A DNA stretch of 55,797 nt from the IMG/VR virus record IMGVR_UViG_3300032087_002848, positions 1-55,797 of that record; one strand, 5' to 3'. The position numbers were made by a program, and so were the translations under genes. Shown in pieces: positions 7,891 through 15,546 of this stretch. Positions within the stretch are counted from its first letter, which is position 1. Every line of letters starts with the position of its first letter. This stretch comes from a virus. A model generated the notes under the pieces. The model had not been told where the DNA came from and made no database searches. It saw only the letters and a list, made by a program, of their open reading frames with translations.

Positions 7891-8687
7891 TACAAATTAC
7901 TCCCGTTTTGAATGTAAACAAACTCCATTGACGCGGAGACATTAAAGCTAACCGACCCTGAAGAAGAAAATGCTCTCATCTCTAAGTCTGTTTTTTCTGT
8001 AAACCTTAACGGGAAAGTATAAAACTGTTCGTGTGCGCCATCCGTAAGAGTAAATCTTTCTTTTATTTGAAATACTTCTCCGTATGGCCTAGCAACAAGA
8101 GAAGCATTTAGAATAGCAGGTGTTTGCGTTGAGGTGCCTGTAGATAAAGACATCTTTGTAAGGAACGCTGTATATCCTGCGGGAACTGTCCAAAGACCCA
8201 TCAATGTTTGGTTATCACCATCCCCATTTATGGTCAGGTAAATATTAGCAGGAACCCCAGAAGTTACTGTTCCTGTACCAGCGTAGATTACGCCCGCGTT
8301 TGCGCCACCACTACCTGCACTGCGAACAATGCCGCGATTTATACGCAGATAAGATTTTGTCGTATTAACAGCCGTTTGTCCGTTTAATGTGACAACTTCG
8401 TTTATTTCGTTGTAATCAGCGTCTAGGCCAAAAATCTCTACTGTTCTTGCACCCGTTCCTGCGGCAGTGTCGTTAGCCGAACTGCTTGATACAGTCATTA
8501 CTGTGGCTGATGCGGGGTAGGAATATAAACCACCTTGTTCCCAAATGGTTTCTTTTGTAGCTCCAACAACAGGGTTGTAACCAAACTTAAAAATAGTTTT
8601 GTGGAAGGATATTTGGCCGCGGGCAACTTGAAGCTCAAACGGCTCTGAAGTCCCTATGCGAGTGATAGAGCTTACTTCACGTGCCAT
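7890..8687 (-). CDS. Putative virion structural protein (265 aa)
   Basis: A beta-rich protein (MAREVSSITRIGTSEPFELQ) with repeated Ser/Thr/Gly strands and a C-terminal strand ending SMEFVYIQNGSNL. This family is common beside the capsid gene of marine phages and is probably a head-decoration or capsid-associated protein. There are no catalytic residues. A Shine-Dalgarno (AAAAGGAGG) lies 5-6 bp before the ATG. The exact place in the virion cannot be told from sequence. Confidence 0.7.
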   Translation of the reverse strand: MAREVSSITRIGTSEPFELQVARGQISFHKTIFKFGYNPVVGATKETIWEQGGLYSYPASATVMTVSSSSANDTAAGTGARTVEIFGLDADYNEINEVVTLNGQTAVNTTKSYLRINRGIVRSAGSGGANAGVIYAGTGTVTSGVPANIYLTINGDGDNQTLMGLWTVPAGYTAFLTKMSLSTGTSTQTPAILNASLVARPYGEVFQIKERFTLTDGAHEQFYTFPLRFTEKTDLEMRAFSSSGSVSFNVSASMEFVYIQNGSNL

Positions 8688-8699
8688 TTGAGCCTCCTT

Positions 8700-8972
8700 T
8701 TAGTTGTAGAAAACAGTCATGGCGGTGCAAGCAGTAAAGGTTGAGACATAAATGTCCGATACCCGTATACCTTCCGCTGGAATGTTTACTGAGTGAGAAT
8801 CAGATGCAAGAAAGTCCAAATCAAGCACCGTCGCGCCGCCATTACCGTCAGTAATAGTCAAACGCGGGGTGCCTGTTGCGGTCAAAACTTGTATCTGACG
8901 AATACGCGCAGGGCCAACACCGGCAGAGCCTGTGGCAGCTAAACGCTTCGCTTTTACGTCAGAACCAGCCAT
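8700..8972 (-). CDS. Small putative head protein (90 aa)
   Basis: A short all-beta protein (MAGSDVKAKRLAATGSAGVG) with strands such as IRQIQVLTATGTPRLTI and a C-terminal VSTFTACTAMTVFYN. It resembles small trimeric head-decoration or fibre-head proteins by strand pattern and lies between two other beta-rich head proteins. The role is inferred from position only. Confidence 0.68.
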   Translation of the reverse strand: MAGSDVKAKRLAATGSAGVGPARIRQIQVLTATGTPRLTITDGNGGATVLDLDFLASDSHSVNIPAEGIRVSDIYVSTFTACTAMTVFYN

Positions 8973-8985
8973 AACAGCCTCCTAT

Positions 8986-9429
8986 TTACGAGAGGTTGTT
9001 ATTTTGTAGATACAGAACTGTTACCGTTGCTGCACCAGCAGAAGCTGCCGTGCCTGTCTGATTGTAAGTAACTGTAACATTAACATCGGATGTACCGATA
9101 TCAATTAGATTACCGATTTGAGACACATCAGATGTAGCAAGAACACGTGCCTGTGCGCCAACCGCTAGTGCGTCTGCATACTGGTCAGCGGTTGAGCCAT
9201 CGCCAATGTCGAATGTGTTGGTTGTACCTGCATTAAATGCAGTCGTTACGTCTACGGTGATCTGGAAAATTTGGCTGTTTGCAGGAACAGTAGCAACAAC
9301 AGTTTCAGTGCCGTTTGCACCAAAAACTACGTTTGCGCTCTGCGCCATCAAAACAAAGCCCACGTTGGCAGATGCGCCTTCGCGGATAGACCCAGCCTTA
9401 ATAGGACCGGAAAAAGTTGTAGTAGCCAT
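8986..9429 (-). CDS. Putative head decoration/structural protein (147 aa)
   Basis: The first gene downstream of the capsid terminator. The sequence (MATTTFSGPIKAGSIREGAS) has the short N-terminal arm and beta-rich body typical of phage decoration-type proteins (motifs FDIGDGSTADQYADAL and VTVTYNQT). The leader includes a hairpin at 9455-9473 and an AGGAG Shine-Dalgarno. Function inferred from context: capsid decoration or minor structural protein. Confidence 0.7.
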   Translation of the reverse strand: MATTTFSGPIKAGSIREGASANVGFVLMAQSANVVFGANGTETVVATVPANSQIFQITVDVTTAFNAGTTNTFDIGDGSTADQYADALAVGAQARVLATSDVSQIGNLIDIGTSDVNVTVTYNQTGTAASAGAATVTVLYLQNNNLS

Positions 9430-9454
9430 TTTGTACTCCTGTCGTGGCTAGTGT

Positions 9455-9473
9455 CAGACGCACCATGCGTCTG
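9455..9473 (-). other. 5' leader hairpin
   Basis: An 8-bp perfect inverted repeat (cagacgca / tgcgtctg) with a 3-base loop in the leader of the 147-aa structural gene, between the upstream terminator and its Shine-Dalgarno. There is no T-run, so it is not a terminator. It could stabilise the mRNA 5' end. Confidence 0.5.
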
Positions 9474-9496
9474 TCAGGATAAAAAAAATATACAGT

Positions 9497-9525
9497 AAAA
9501 AAGAAAGGGCGGCAAGAAGCCGCCC
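9497..9525 (-). terminator. Rho-independent terminator after the capsid gene
   Basis: On the minus strand a 7-bp perfect GC stem (GGGCGGC / GCCGCCC, 5-base loop) is followed by TTTCTTTTTT. It lies 25 bp after the capsid stop and probably limits read-through from the highly expressed capsid gene. Confidence 0.85.
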
Positions 9526-9549
9526 CTCCCGTCTCGATAGGAGACCGTG

Positions 9550-10458
9550 TTATGCACCTTCGGTGCCGAACACGCTGCGCCAATCAGAAACACCGAAGCT
9601 GTAACGCTCACGGGCTTTGAAACGCATGTTACCGGTATCGAAGTCCCCTTCCATTGCCGTTTTAATAGGCGAACGGTTGAAGTACTTGAAGCCGTTTGGT
9701 GCATCCGTCTTAATGAAGAAGGCATCGGTATCGACCAAGAAGTGGTTTACAACCGCTCCTTCTGGAAGCATACCCATGTTCTTCATGGCGTTTGCATCAT
9801 TGTCGGCTGTTCCCGGACGAAGGTTCGAGTTGAGAACCCGCTCTGCAATGAATTGCAGTTCTTTCGGGATAATCAGCTTCGTACCACGAACGGCAATCTT
9901 GAGGCCGCGCTCGTCTGTAAGACCAGCAATGTCGATCAGCATTTGCTCAAGAGAAGTCTCGTTGAGGTCTGCTGCGGTAGACAGCTTGTTGCGCTGGTTA
10001 CCGGACAAAGATGGGTGAGCAGTCGAGCAAAGAGCTGCACCGTCACCAATTGCAGAAGCACCCGCAGTGAACGCATTGTTCAGGATTGCGGCAGCTTTGA
10101 TTTGCTTGGTCTGAGCCATAGAGCGGGCCAGAGCCTTGGTGTAACGCGATGCCAAACGGTCATACAAGTTGTCCTCGATAGCTTCCTCAGTGATTGAGAA
10201 GGCCAGAGCGATTGTTTCGTGTGTGTACCGAGCGGTGTATGTCTCTTGAGCGTCGTCAAAGTTGATGGCAGCGCCTTCGCCTTTAACAGGTGCCGTTGAG
10301 AACCCACCGAGCATCACTTCTTCCTCAAATGCACGATCCGAAGACTCTTCGTCGAAGATCTCCGCATGTTCATTTTCGTAGCGATCATACTCAAGACCGA
10401 ACAAGGCATTCAGGCCGGGCTCAAGCTCTTTCGCTAGTTGTGCGCGAGAAATAGCCAT
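9550..10458 (-). CDS. Major capsid protein (302 aa)
   Basis: The N-terminal helix (MAISRAQLAKELEPGLNALFG), followed by YTARYTHETIALAFSITEEAIEDN and LARSMAQTKQIKAAAILNNAF, is typical of the Mu gpT-like HK97-fold capsid family. The length of about 300 residues matches that family. It lies downstream of the scaffold and a second structural gene and is followed by a strong terminator, consistent with high expression. The protein forms the icosahedral head shell. Confidence 0.8.
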   Translation of the reverse strand: MAISRAQLAKELEPGLNALFGLEYDRYENEHAEIFDEESSDRAFEEEVMLGGFSTAPVKGEGAAINFDDAQETYTARYTHETIALAFSITEEAIEDNLYDRLASRYTKALARSMAQTKQIKAAAILNNAFTAGASAIGDGAALCSTAHPSLSGNQRNKLSTAADLNETSLEQMLIDIAGLTDERGLKIAVRGTKLIIPKELQFIAERVLNSNLRPGTADNDANAMKNMGMLPEGAVVNHFLVDTDAFFIKTDAPNGFKYFNRSPIKTAMEGDFDTGNMRFKARERYSFGVSDWRSVFGTEGA

Positions 10459-10472
10459 TGTCTATCCCCTCC

Positions 10473-11120
10473 TTAAATGCCAGTAGACAACGAAGTCGTT
10501 TGCGAAGCCGAAGCTGCAACCGGCGCGTTGTGGTGGAAGTTGAACCGAACTACATAGTTCACACCTGCGGCATCGTAGTCAAGATTGGCTATATCGCCGG
10601 TAAGACCTACAACACGCATGAACAGAGTTGCCGTGGTGGCAACAGTAGAAATATCGAGTTCAGCAGTGGAACGACCGGTTGATGTTGAACCGGAAGTAGC
10701 TGTTGCCAAAGATGCGTTAGCAAAGATATTTGACAGTGCTGTTGCACGGTCTGTCGAGCTACCATCAGCAGCAACCATAAACAACTGGTTAGGGTTGTCT
10801 GCAACAAAAGCTTTGACAGGATGATTCGTGTCAACGCTTACGTTGTTCGCACCGGGCCAGTAGTTTTTCCAGACGCTCTTACCTGAAGAGCTATCTACAT
10901 ACTCTACACCCATCAGGACGCCGAGAGCAGGAACTGTACCACCGTTAGCATTACCAACAATATCGATAACACCAGCAGCCAGAGGAATTACTGGCGAATA
11001 CTGATATATCGCGTTTGTGTTGGTAGCTGCAATCTCATATTGAGTTACACCAGTAGTATTAGCACCTGCGCCATTGAGCCCGATAGGACGAAGACCAAAG
11101 GCAGTATCTTGGTTTGCCAT
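10473..11120 (-). CDS. Capsid-associated structural protein (215 aa)
   Basis: Starts MANQDTAFGLRPIGLNGAGAN, a signature N-terminus of an abundant phage structural family found beside the capsid gene. The body is beta-rich, with VLMGVEYVDSSSGKSVWKNYWP. It is 14 bp upstream of the capsid start in the same operon. It is probably a decoration or second major head protein. The family is recognised by pattern, but the role is not proven. Confidence 0.72.
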   Translation of the reverse strand: MANQDTAFGLRPIGLNGAGANTTGVTQYEIAATNTNAIYQYSPVIPLAAGVIDIVGNANGGTVPALGVLMGVEYVDSSSGKSVWKNYWPGANNVSVDTNHPVKAFVADNPNQLFMVAADGSSTDRATALSNIFANASLATATSGSTSTGRSTAELDISTVATTATLFMRVVGLTGDIANLDYDAAGVNYVVRFNFHHNAPVAASASQTTSLSTGI

Positions 11121-11147
11121 TTGTTTTTCTCCAATCAGGGCGACCCC

Positions 11148-11636
11148 TTATCGTTGTGGGCCGCCAAAGGTTACACGAGATTGCCGATCAGCGTTGCTGA
11201 TCCGCATGGTTGAATGTGCGTTCTCGCGCATCATGTCGGAGTCAACAGCTTGCAACTGGTCACGGTTTCTTTCAGAGAAATAAGCCGTTCTTTCTGCTAC
11301 TGTTTCCAACGGAATCCGTGCAAGAACAAGTCCACCTACTCCAAACACACCTTCGTATTTACCTGAATCAACTACCGGGGCCTCAAAGTCCGGGTACTCG
11401 TCCTTACGAACCAGTTCCCAGCCTTCACGCATTTTAGCGCTTACGTTTTTAGTATCGTCAAAACCACGGGTTTCAGCCCTGATCCAACGATGCTTAAAAC
11501 CATCCGGTGCAGGTGGTGCGTCTAGCATAGACGGGGGAGCCCACGGCTTACGCCTTGCCGTCTTCTCCCTAGATTGGTTTGCGCGAGAAGCACGTTTGAT
11601 TCCGCCTTCAAACATTTCGTTTTGTTCTTCAGCCAT
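11148..11636 (-). CDS. Conserved-type head-region protein (162 aa)
   Basis: A basic N-terminus (RANQSREKTARRKPWAPPSML) is followed by a compact domain with HRWIRAETRGFDDTKNVSAKMREGWE and VDSGKYEGVFGVGGLVLARIP. These motifs recur in a phage protein usually located between scaffold and capsid genes. No enzymatic residues are evident. It may be an assembly or minor capsid protein. Confidence 0.68.
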   Translation of the reverse strand: MAEEQNEMFEGGIKRASRANQSREKTARRKPWAPPSMLDAPPAPDGFKHRWIRAETRGFDDTKNVSAKMREGWELVRKDEYPDFEAPVVDSGKYEGVFGVGGLVLARIPLETVAERTAYFSERNRDQLQAVDSDMMRENAHSTMRISNADRQSRVTFGGPQR

Positions 11637-11641
11637 CTCAC

Positions 11642-12508
11642 TTACTCCTTCACGTATTTCGCGTATTCTTCAAGCGGCACACCCAATTTCTTCGCTATCG
11701 CGACTTGGCTAGGGGTGAGTCTAACCTTTTTCCCACTACTGCGCCCAGAACTGCGGGATACAGAAGCAACCGTCTGAGCGGGCCGTTTACTTCCACCGTT
11801 TGACAGCTTATGTGGGAACTCTCCCGCCATACGTCTATCAAGCTCAGTATAATAGTCATCGGACTGCGGGTCAAACCCCTCGTCTTCGATCAACTTTTTG
11901 TGGATACCAAACGCGGCATACGTCATGGCTTCGTCTTCACCAAACCAAGCGTTTCTTTGGGCCCATCTTTCTGCTTTCGGGTCCGGCCTACGCGGTTGTT
12001 GCTGCGGCATTGGCTGGTTAACACGCGCTTCTTGCTGCGCCCGTGCTTGTTGAGCGTACCTTTCTTGCTGAACTTTTGCTTGTTGAGCTCTATCGTTTTC
12101 AATAGCCAGCTTTGTAATTTTGCGTTGAGCTTCGACAACACCGTTAGTGTCGCCCATTTCAATAGCTCTGGCAAGATCCTGCTCGGCAGTAGCCATCTGC
12201 GTTTCTACACGGCTGCTGTACTCAGACACATAGCTTGTATCCAAAGCATCCATGCGTGCTTTTAACTTCTGCGCTTCTGTTTGTACGCCTTGAGCGTACC
12301 TTAAAGCTTCTTCGCGCTGGCGTTCAGCCTCACGCATTTTCTTTGTCAGGCGGTCTATACGCTTTTGTGTGGCGCTTTCTGCCTTATCAAAGTTATCGTC
12401 ATCAGATGATGCTTCGACATCATCATTAGACGCAAGATCTACTTCCGCGTCTTCGCCCAAATCTAACTCAATCTGGTCTTCGTTTTCTAATTCTTGTGCT
12501 TCTGCCAT
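11642..12508 (-). CDS. Scaffold-like head assembly protein (288 aa)
   Basis: The acidic N-terminus (residues 1-45, Asp/Glu-rich) is followed by a long heptad helix (about residues 45-170, RIDRLTKKMREAERQREEAL through the QQAKVQQERYAQQARAQQEA stretch) and a small basic C-terminal domain with VRLTPSQVAIAKKLGVPLEEYA. Acidic coiled-coil bodies with a basic capsid-binding tail are the hallmark of scaffolding proteins, and the position upstream of the capsid genes fits. No protease motif is seen. Confidence 0.75.
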   Translation of the reverse strand: MAEAQELENEDQIELDLGEDAEVDLASNDDVEASSDDDNFDKAESATQKRIDRLTKKMREAERQREEALRYAQGVQTEAQKLKARMDALDTSYVSEYSSRVETQMATAEQDLARAIEMGDTNGVVEAQRKITKLAIENDRAQQAKVQQERYAQQARAQQEARVNQPMPQQQPRRPDPKAERWAQRNAWFGEDEAMTYAAFGIHKKLIEDEGFDPQSDDYYTELDRRMAGEFPHKLSNGGSKRPAQTVASVSRSSGRSSGKKVRLTPSQVAIAKKLGVPLEEYAKYVKE

Positions 12509-12517
12509 AATTATCTC

Positions 12518-12970
12518 CTAGAAATGCAGAATGTCTTCAGGTTCATTAATACGTGCCAAAATCTCGTCATCGTTTAAGATGCGGACTTCACCACCATCAA
12601 TTCTGAAACGCGAACCAGCATATCGGGCAAACATCACCCAATTACCCTGCTCGCACCACGGACCAAAGGGAAATTTCTCTGTGTCCTTGTAAGCCAGAGG
12701 TCCTACTTTGAGGACATAACCAACCTGCGTGGATACTGTTTGCTCCTGAACCACCGCATCGGGTAGATATATACCGCCGTCGGTCTTACCTTTTCCGCGG
12801 TATGGCAGGATTAGCAAACGCCAGCCCGTTGGGCTTGGCATCCGTTCTAGGAGAGAACCACCGATTTTCTCGGGGTCTAATACCTTGTCAGTGACATCCT
12901 TGTAAGCTTCTGCGAGGTTCGCGACTCCCTCGGCTACACTATCAAGGTCTACTTCTTGCGCTTCAGTCAT
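12518..12970 (-). CDS. GroES-like co-chaperonin (150 aa)
   Basis: Residues about 46-140 fit the Cpn10 fold: PTGWRLLILPYRG, GGIYLPD, VGYVLKVGPLAY, GNWVMFARYAGSRFRIDGGEVRILNDDEILARI. The segment TDGGIYLP corresponds to the GroES strand after the mobile loop. A 45-residue N-terminal helical extension precedes it. Phage Cpn10 homologues such as T4 gp31 work with host GroEL to fold capsid protein, and this gene lies next to the scaffold gene. The role is by analogy. Confidence 0.75.
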   Translation of the reverse strand: MTEAQEVDLDSVAEGVANLAEAYKDVTDKVLDPEKIGGSLLERMPSPTGWRLLILPYRGKGKTDGGIYLPDAVVQEQTVSTQVGYVLKVGPLAYKDTEKFPFGPWCEQGNWVMFARYAGSRFRIDGGEVRILNDDEILARINEPEDILHF

Positions 12971-13160
12971 TACTTTGCTCCTGTTTGTCTAGCAGGCTCT
13001 TGAGTTCCTGTTCCACGTGATTAAGGCATTCAAGATTGCCCATAAGCTCACGATAATGCTCCATCGATTTTACATTGCCATTCAACATATAATCGACACA
13101 ACCTTGGCGACGTTCACGGAAAATCCGAAACACCGCTTCGGCTATTTTTATCTCATCCAT
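12963..13160 (-). CDS. Small helical protein (65 aa)
   Basis: The start at 13160 (MDEIKIAEAVFRIFRERRQG) is preferred to a longer upstream frame. The protein is all helical and ends KSLLDKQEQSND, with a single cysteine pair (CVDYML and ECLN). It overlaps the GroES-like gene by 8 bp, so the two are probably coupled. The function is not recognised. Confidence 0.62.
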   Translation of the reverse strand: MDEIKIAEAVFRIFRERRQGCVDYMLNGNVKSMEHYRELMGNLECLNHVEQELKSLLDKQEQSND

Positions 13161-13240
13161 TAAGTCCCCACAGTTTATCGCATAACGTATAGTGCACCCT
13201 AGCACATATAATATAGGAGATGCTAGGAGAAACTATAAAT

Positions 13241-13693
13241 TTATGCTAATTCAAAATGAGGCCCATCTAAAAACGGGCGACGGCCCTCTGAGCGACGAAG
13301 ATCAATGTATGCGTTCATCGCTTCTTCCATTGTTCCGTCCCACTTCCGGATGTCGTAAATATGCCAAGCACATCCCCACCGGATGCCAACGTCACAAACC
13401 TCTGCGGCTCTCTTCATGGCGTCAGCCACGTCATCATATAAATTAAGCTCCCAAGAGCCTCTAGAACCGACATACGCCATCAAATCGACGGCTTTACCCT
13501 CAACGTGCTTGGATTTTAACGTCTGACTGACGCCTTTAGCCACCATTTCCTTTTGTTCTTCAAGAGTACGCAGACCCTGAATAACCCCAAAATCTATTTT
13601 GGTTTCCAAAATGGCATACTTAACAACTGTCACGAGGCGCTCATCGACGCCCTCTAAACGATCCAAACTACGCTGAGATAACTTAAAAGACAT
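13241..13693 (-). CDS. Endolysin, M15 D,L-peptidase (150 aa)
   Basis: The peptidase M15 zinc site is visible: SKHVEGKAVD (His63, Asp70) and GPHFELA (His146), with the IQGLRTLEEQKEMVAKG segment typical of L-alanyl-D-glutamate peptidase endolysins. The start at 13693 overlaps no gene and is two bases past the upstream TAA. There is no signal peptide, so export probably depends on the adjacent holin genes. It cuts peptidoglycan cross-link peptides at lysis. Confidence 0.88.
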   Translation of the reverse strand: MSFKLSQRSLDRLEGVDERLVTVVKYAILETKIDFGVIQGLRTLEEQKEMVAKGVSQTLKSKHVEGKAVDLMAYVGSRGSWELNLYDDVADAMKRAAEVCDVGIRWGCAWHIYDIRKWDGTMEEAMNAYIDLRRSEGRRPFLDGPHFELA

Positions 13694-13695
13694 AT

Positions 13696-13836
13696 TTACT
13701 TCCCTTGTCCGCGGTATCTTTTCCAATTCTGCCTTTTATGTTTATTGGCAGGGCGACTCAATGGAGATTGGCCAATAGAGGTTTTCTTTTTTACTGGGAT
13801 AGGACGCCATGTCGTCCCCACGGATGTTTTTGCCAT
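13696..13836 (-). CDS. Basic microprotein in lysis cassette (46 aa)
   Basis: The ATG at 13836 overlaps the holin stop (TAATG), and the TAA at 13696 is immediately before the endolysin ATG. The product (MAKTSVGTTWRPIPVKKKTS...) is Lys/Arg/Pro-rich with two Trp and no membrane segment. The tight packing between holin and endolysin supports a real gene. The function is unknown. Confidence 0.6.
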   Translation of the reverse strand: MAKTSVGTTWRPIPVKKKTSIGQSPLSRPANKHKRQNWKRYRGQGK

Positions 13837-14303
13837 TATTTGCCTACCCTTGCTCTAGCTTTGCTCATGGCTCTGTTACCAAACCAAAATGCGATAATTG
13901 CACTGAAAATAGCCTGCGTTTCGCTATCCCAAACAGCAACTAATCCCGCAGCTAAGTCTACACCCTCTTGGCTTACCATCGTGTATAGCGTGACCCCTTT
14001 GACCGTCGCAAACAAGATGAAGAAGGCATAAGTAATAATGGGACGAACACTACCGCGCAGAGCGTTGACAAATTTTCCAGAATCCAAGTTAGAATCATGG
14101 CTATATATAGACTGCGACTCGACTATATCGGCCTGCGCGTCCAACTCCTTTATTTTAAGCTCCGACAACTTGTCGGCATACTTAGCTTTAGCCTCAAGCA
14201 TGTCCAACTCTTGCTGATTAGCCTGACGCTGCTTGAAATATCCCAATATCTCCGGAACTATAGAAGTCCCGAAGCCGAGTAAAGTTCCTAGTAAAGATAT
14301 CAT
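13836..14303 (-). CDS. Holin-like 3-TM protein (155 aa)
   Basis: It has an N-terminal hydrophobic segment (LLGTLLGFGTSIVPEILGYF), a central charged helix (LDMLEAKAKYADKLSELKIKE) and two more hydrophobic segments (about residues 87-110, ITYAFFILFATVKGVTLY, and 130-145, IFSAIIAFWFGNRAM). This matches the holin family with three transmembrane segments found beside M15 endolysins. It overlaps the next gene and lies in a four-gene membrane cassette. It probably permeabilises the inner membrane at lysis. Confidence 0.75.
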   Translation of the reverse strand: MISLLGTLLGFGTSIVPEILGYFKQRQANQQELDMLEAKAKYADKLSELKIKELDAQADIVESQSIYSHDSNLDSGKFVNALRGSVRPIITYAFFILFATVKGVTLYTMVSQEGVDLAAGLVAVWDSETQAIFSAIIAFWFGNRAMSKARARVGK

Positions 14304-14521
14304 TTTTTAGCCTGCTGAAATGAAGTGGCACCAAAATACACAGCGACGAGGCCGGACAAGCCGTAGAAAATAGGCCCAAGCTCTGATCCACCGTATTTTT
14401 GCGGGTCAATTAAAAAGCACACAACGACTGCCATCATCATGCCCAAAGCAGCCCAGCACATGAGCCTTCTATTTACCTGATAAGCTGCTTTATCGGGTAC
14501 GTTATCAGTGTTCTCCGTCAT
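14300..14521 (-). CDS. Small 2-TM membrane protein (73 aa)
   Basis: Two hydrophobic segments (about residues 20-40, LMCWAALGMMMAVVVCFLI, and 50-66, IFYGLSGLVAVYFGATSF) joined by a short loop. Overlaps the holin gene by 4 bp. It is probably a second holin, antiholin or pinholin of the lysis cassette; the exact role cannot be told from sequence. Confidence 0.68.
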   Translation of the reverse strand: MTENTDNVPDKAAYQVNRRLMCWAALGMMMAVVVCFLIDPQKYGGSELGPIFYGLSGLVAVYFGATSFQQAKK

Positions 14522-14780
14522 TTTTTTTAGCCTCCAACAGTTTCAATCTAACTTCATGGTCATGGATAAATACCATAAAGTCCTCTCTAAGCTTTTGTCG
14601 AGCAATACTGTTTGCCGGTGATGCCACAATTTCCCCCTGTGGCGTAACCAAAAGCATTAGATAGCCTTCTGATTTCTGTATACGGTTCTCTAGATCGTTC
14701 AAGCTGACAATCAAATAACCTACCGCTGCAAATAAAACAGGTGCTAGCGCACCTATAACCGACTGCAAATTGAAATTCAT
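14505..14780 (-). CDS. Small membrane-anchored lysis-cassette protein (91 aa)
   Basis: One N-terminal hydrophobic segment (residues about 8-25, IGALAPVLFAAVGYLIVSL) is followed by a charged helical tail. Its layout resembles an inner-membrane spanin subunit or a holin-associated protein. It overlaps both neighbours by 4-17 bp, which suggests coupled translation. Role inferred from position. Confidence 0.62.
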   Translation of the reverse strand: MNFNLQSVIGALAPVLFAAVGYLIVSLNDLENRIQKSEGYLMLLVTPQGEIVASPANSIARQKLREDFMVFIHDHEVRLKLLEAKKNDGEH

Positions 14781-15139
14781 TGCGCCGTCCTCGTATTTGC
14801 TACAGGCGGATGCACTCCGTTGTGGATCTTGTGCATCCTGTCCGATTCTGCTTTTAAATAAGCAATGTCAGACTTAATTTGAGCCAATTCCATGTGGTCT
14901 CGGCGCAAATTCTCAGGGCTGTTCATCTGAGCAAGTATATCAAGCCGCTGCTTGACCACACCTTCGCCGTTTTCCAACGTATCTATCCGCTGGTCTATTT
15001 TCCGTAGACGCGCTTCAATGTCATTCAATGTATCTTGAATGACCTTAATCTGCATCTTTCCAACTGCTGCTGCACCCGCCACACTGAACAAAATCCCGCC
15101 CAAGGTGACGATGAGACGTATATCGATGGCCCCCTCCAT
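14777..15139 (-). CDS. Membrane-anchored coiled-coil protein (120 aa)
   Basis: An N-terminal transmembrane helix (residues about 7-27, IRLIVTLGGILFSVAGAAAV) is followed by a long heptad coiled coil (KVIQDTLNDIEARLRKIDQRIDTLENGEG). This is the type I topology of an inner-membrane spanin (Rz-like). No lipobox partner was found. It is the first gene of the lysis cassette, which could fuse inner and outer membranes at lysis. Confidence 0.65.
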   Translation of the reverse strand: MEGAIDIRLIVTLGGILFSVAGAAAVGKMQIKVIQDTLNDIEARLRKIDQRIDTLENGEGVVKQRLDILAQMNSPENLRRDHMELAQIKSDIAYLKAESDRMHKIHNGVHPPVANTRTAQ

Positions 15140-15147
15140 AGGCGCAC

Positions 15148-15345
15148 CTAGAACACGCCTTTAAAGCGCTGCGGACGCGCTATGGGGCTAAAGCCCTTAA
15201 CCACGCCCCCACGCGCCATCCGCGTTACCTTGTCCTCTCCAGCCTTCGACAGGGCGATAGCAACAGCTTGGTTCTGGGGATACCCCTCAGACTTTAGCTG
15301 CTTTATGTTAGAGCCTATCGCGCGTTTGCCTCTTTTCAGAGGCAT
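15148..15345 (-). CDS. Small basic phage protein (65 aa)
   Basis: Residues 1-40 follow the widespread pattern MPLKRG-(x)-SNIKQLKSEGYPQNQAVAIALSKAG, a small phage domain (DUF6496-like by memory). A short C-terminal segment ends GVVKGFSPIARPQRFKGVF. It lies between the portal-side genes and the lysis cassette. The function is unknown. Confidence 0.66.
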   Translation of the reverse strand: MPLKRGKRAIGSNIKQLKSEGYPQNQAVAIALSKAGEDKVTRMARGGVVKGFSPIARPQRFKGVF

Positions 15346-15546
15346 TTAACAGCCCATGTAGCTCGTGCCTTTGATCGCGGCACCAGCCCCACGCATTTTC
15401 ATCTTACGCATCTTGTTACCCGCCATCGGAGGAACAGCAGTCTTGCCGTAAGGTACGCGACCCTGACCAGCAATATCAGCATATTCAACCGCTTTAGGCG
15501 GATCTTTAGGCGCAGAGCCGTTTACTTTTACTGAACGATTTTTCAT
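15346..15546 (-). CDS. Small basic phage protein ending in a GTSYMGC motif (66 aa)
   Basis: The C-terminal segment MRGAGAAIKGTSYMGC is shared with other short basic proteins in marine phages. The N-terminus is Lys/Pro-rich (KNRSVKVNGSAPKDPPKAVEYAD). It overlaps the portal stop by 4 bp (ATGA). Likely head or neck associated; function not known. Confidence 0.66.
   Translation of the reverse strand: MKNRSVKVNGSAPKDPPKAVEYADIAGQGRVPYGKTAVPPMAGNKMRKMKMRGAGAAIKGTSYMGC

Noticed and set aside
9547-10197. Plus-strand 216-aa open frame opposite the capsid gene
   Set aside because: Antisense shadow of the major capsid protein, no ribosome-binding site and no recognised domain.
13009-13024. Second parS-like site (TGTTCCACGTGATTAA)
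   Set aside because: Only about 13 of 16 positions match, it lies inside a coding gene and is not palindromic; probably chance.
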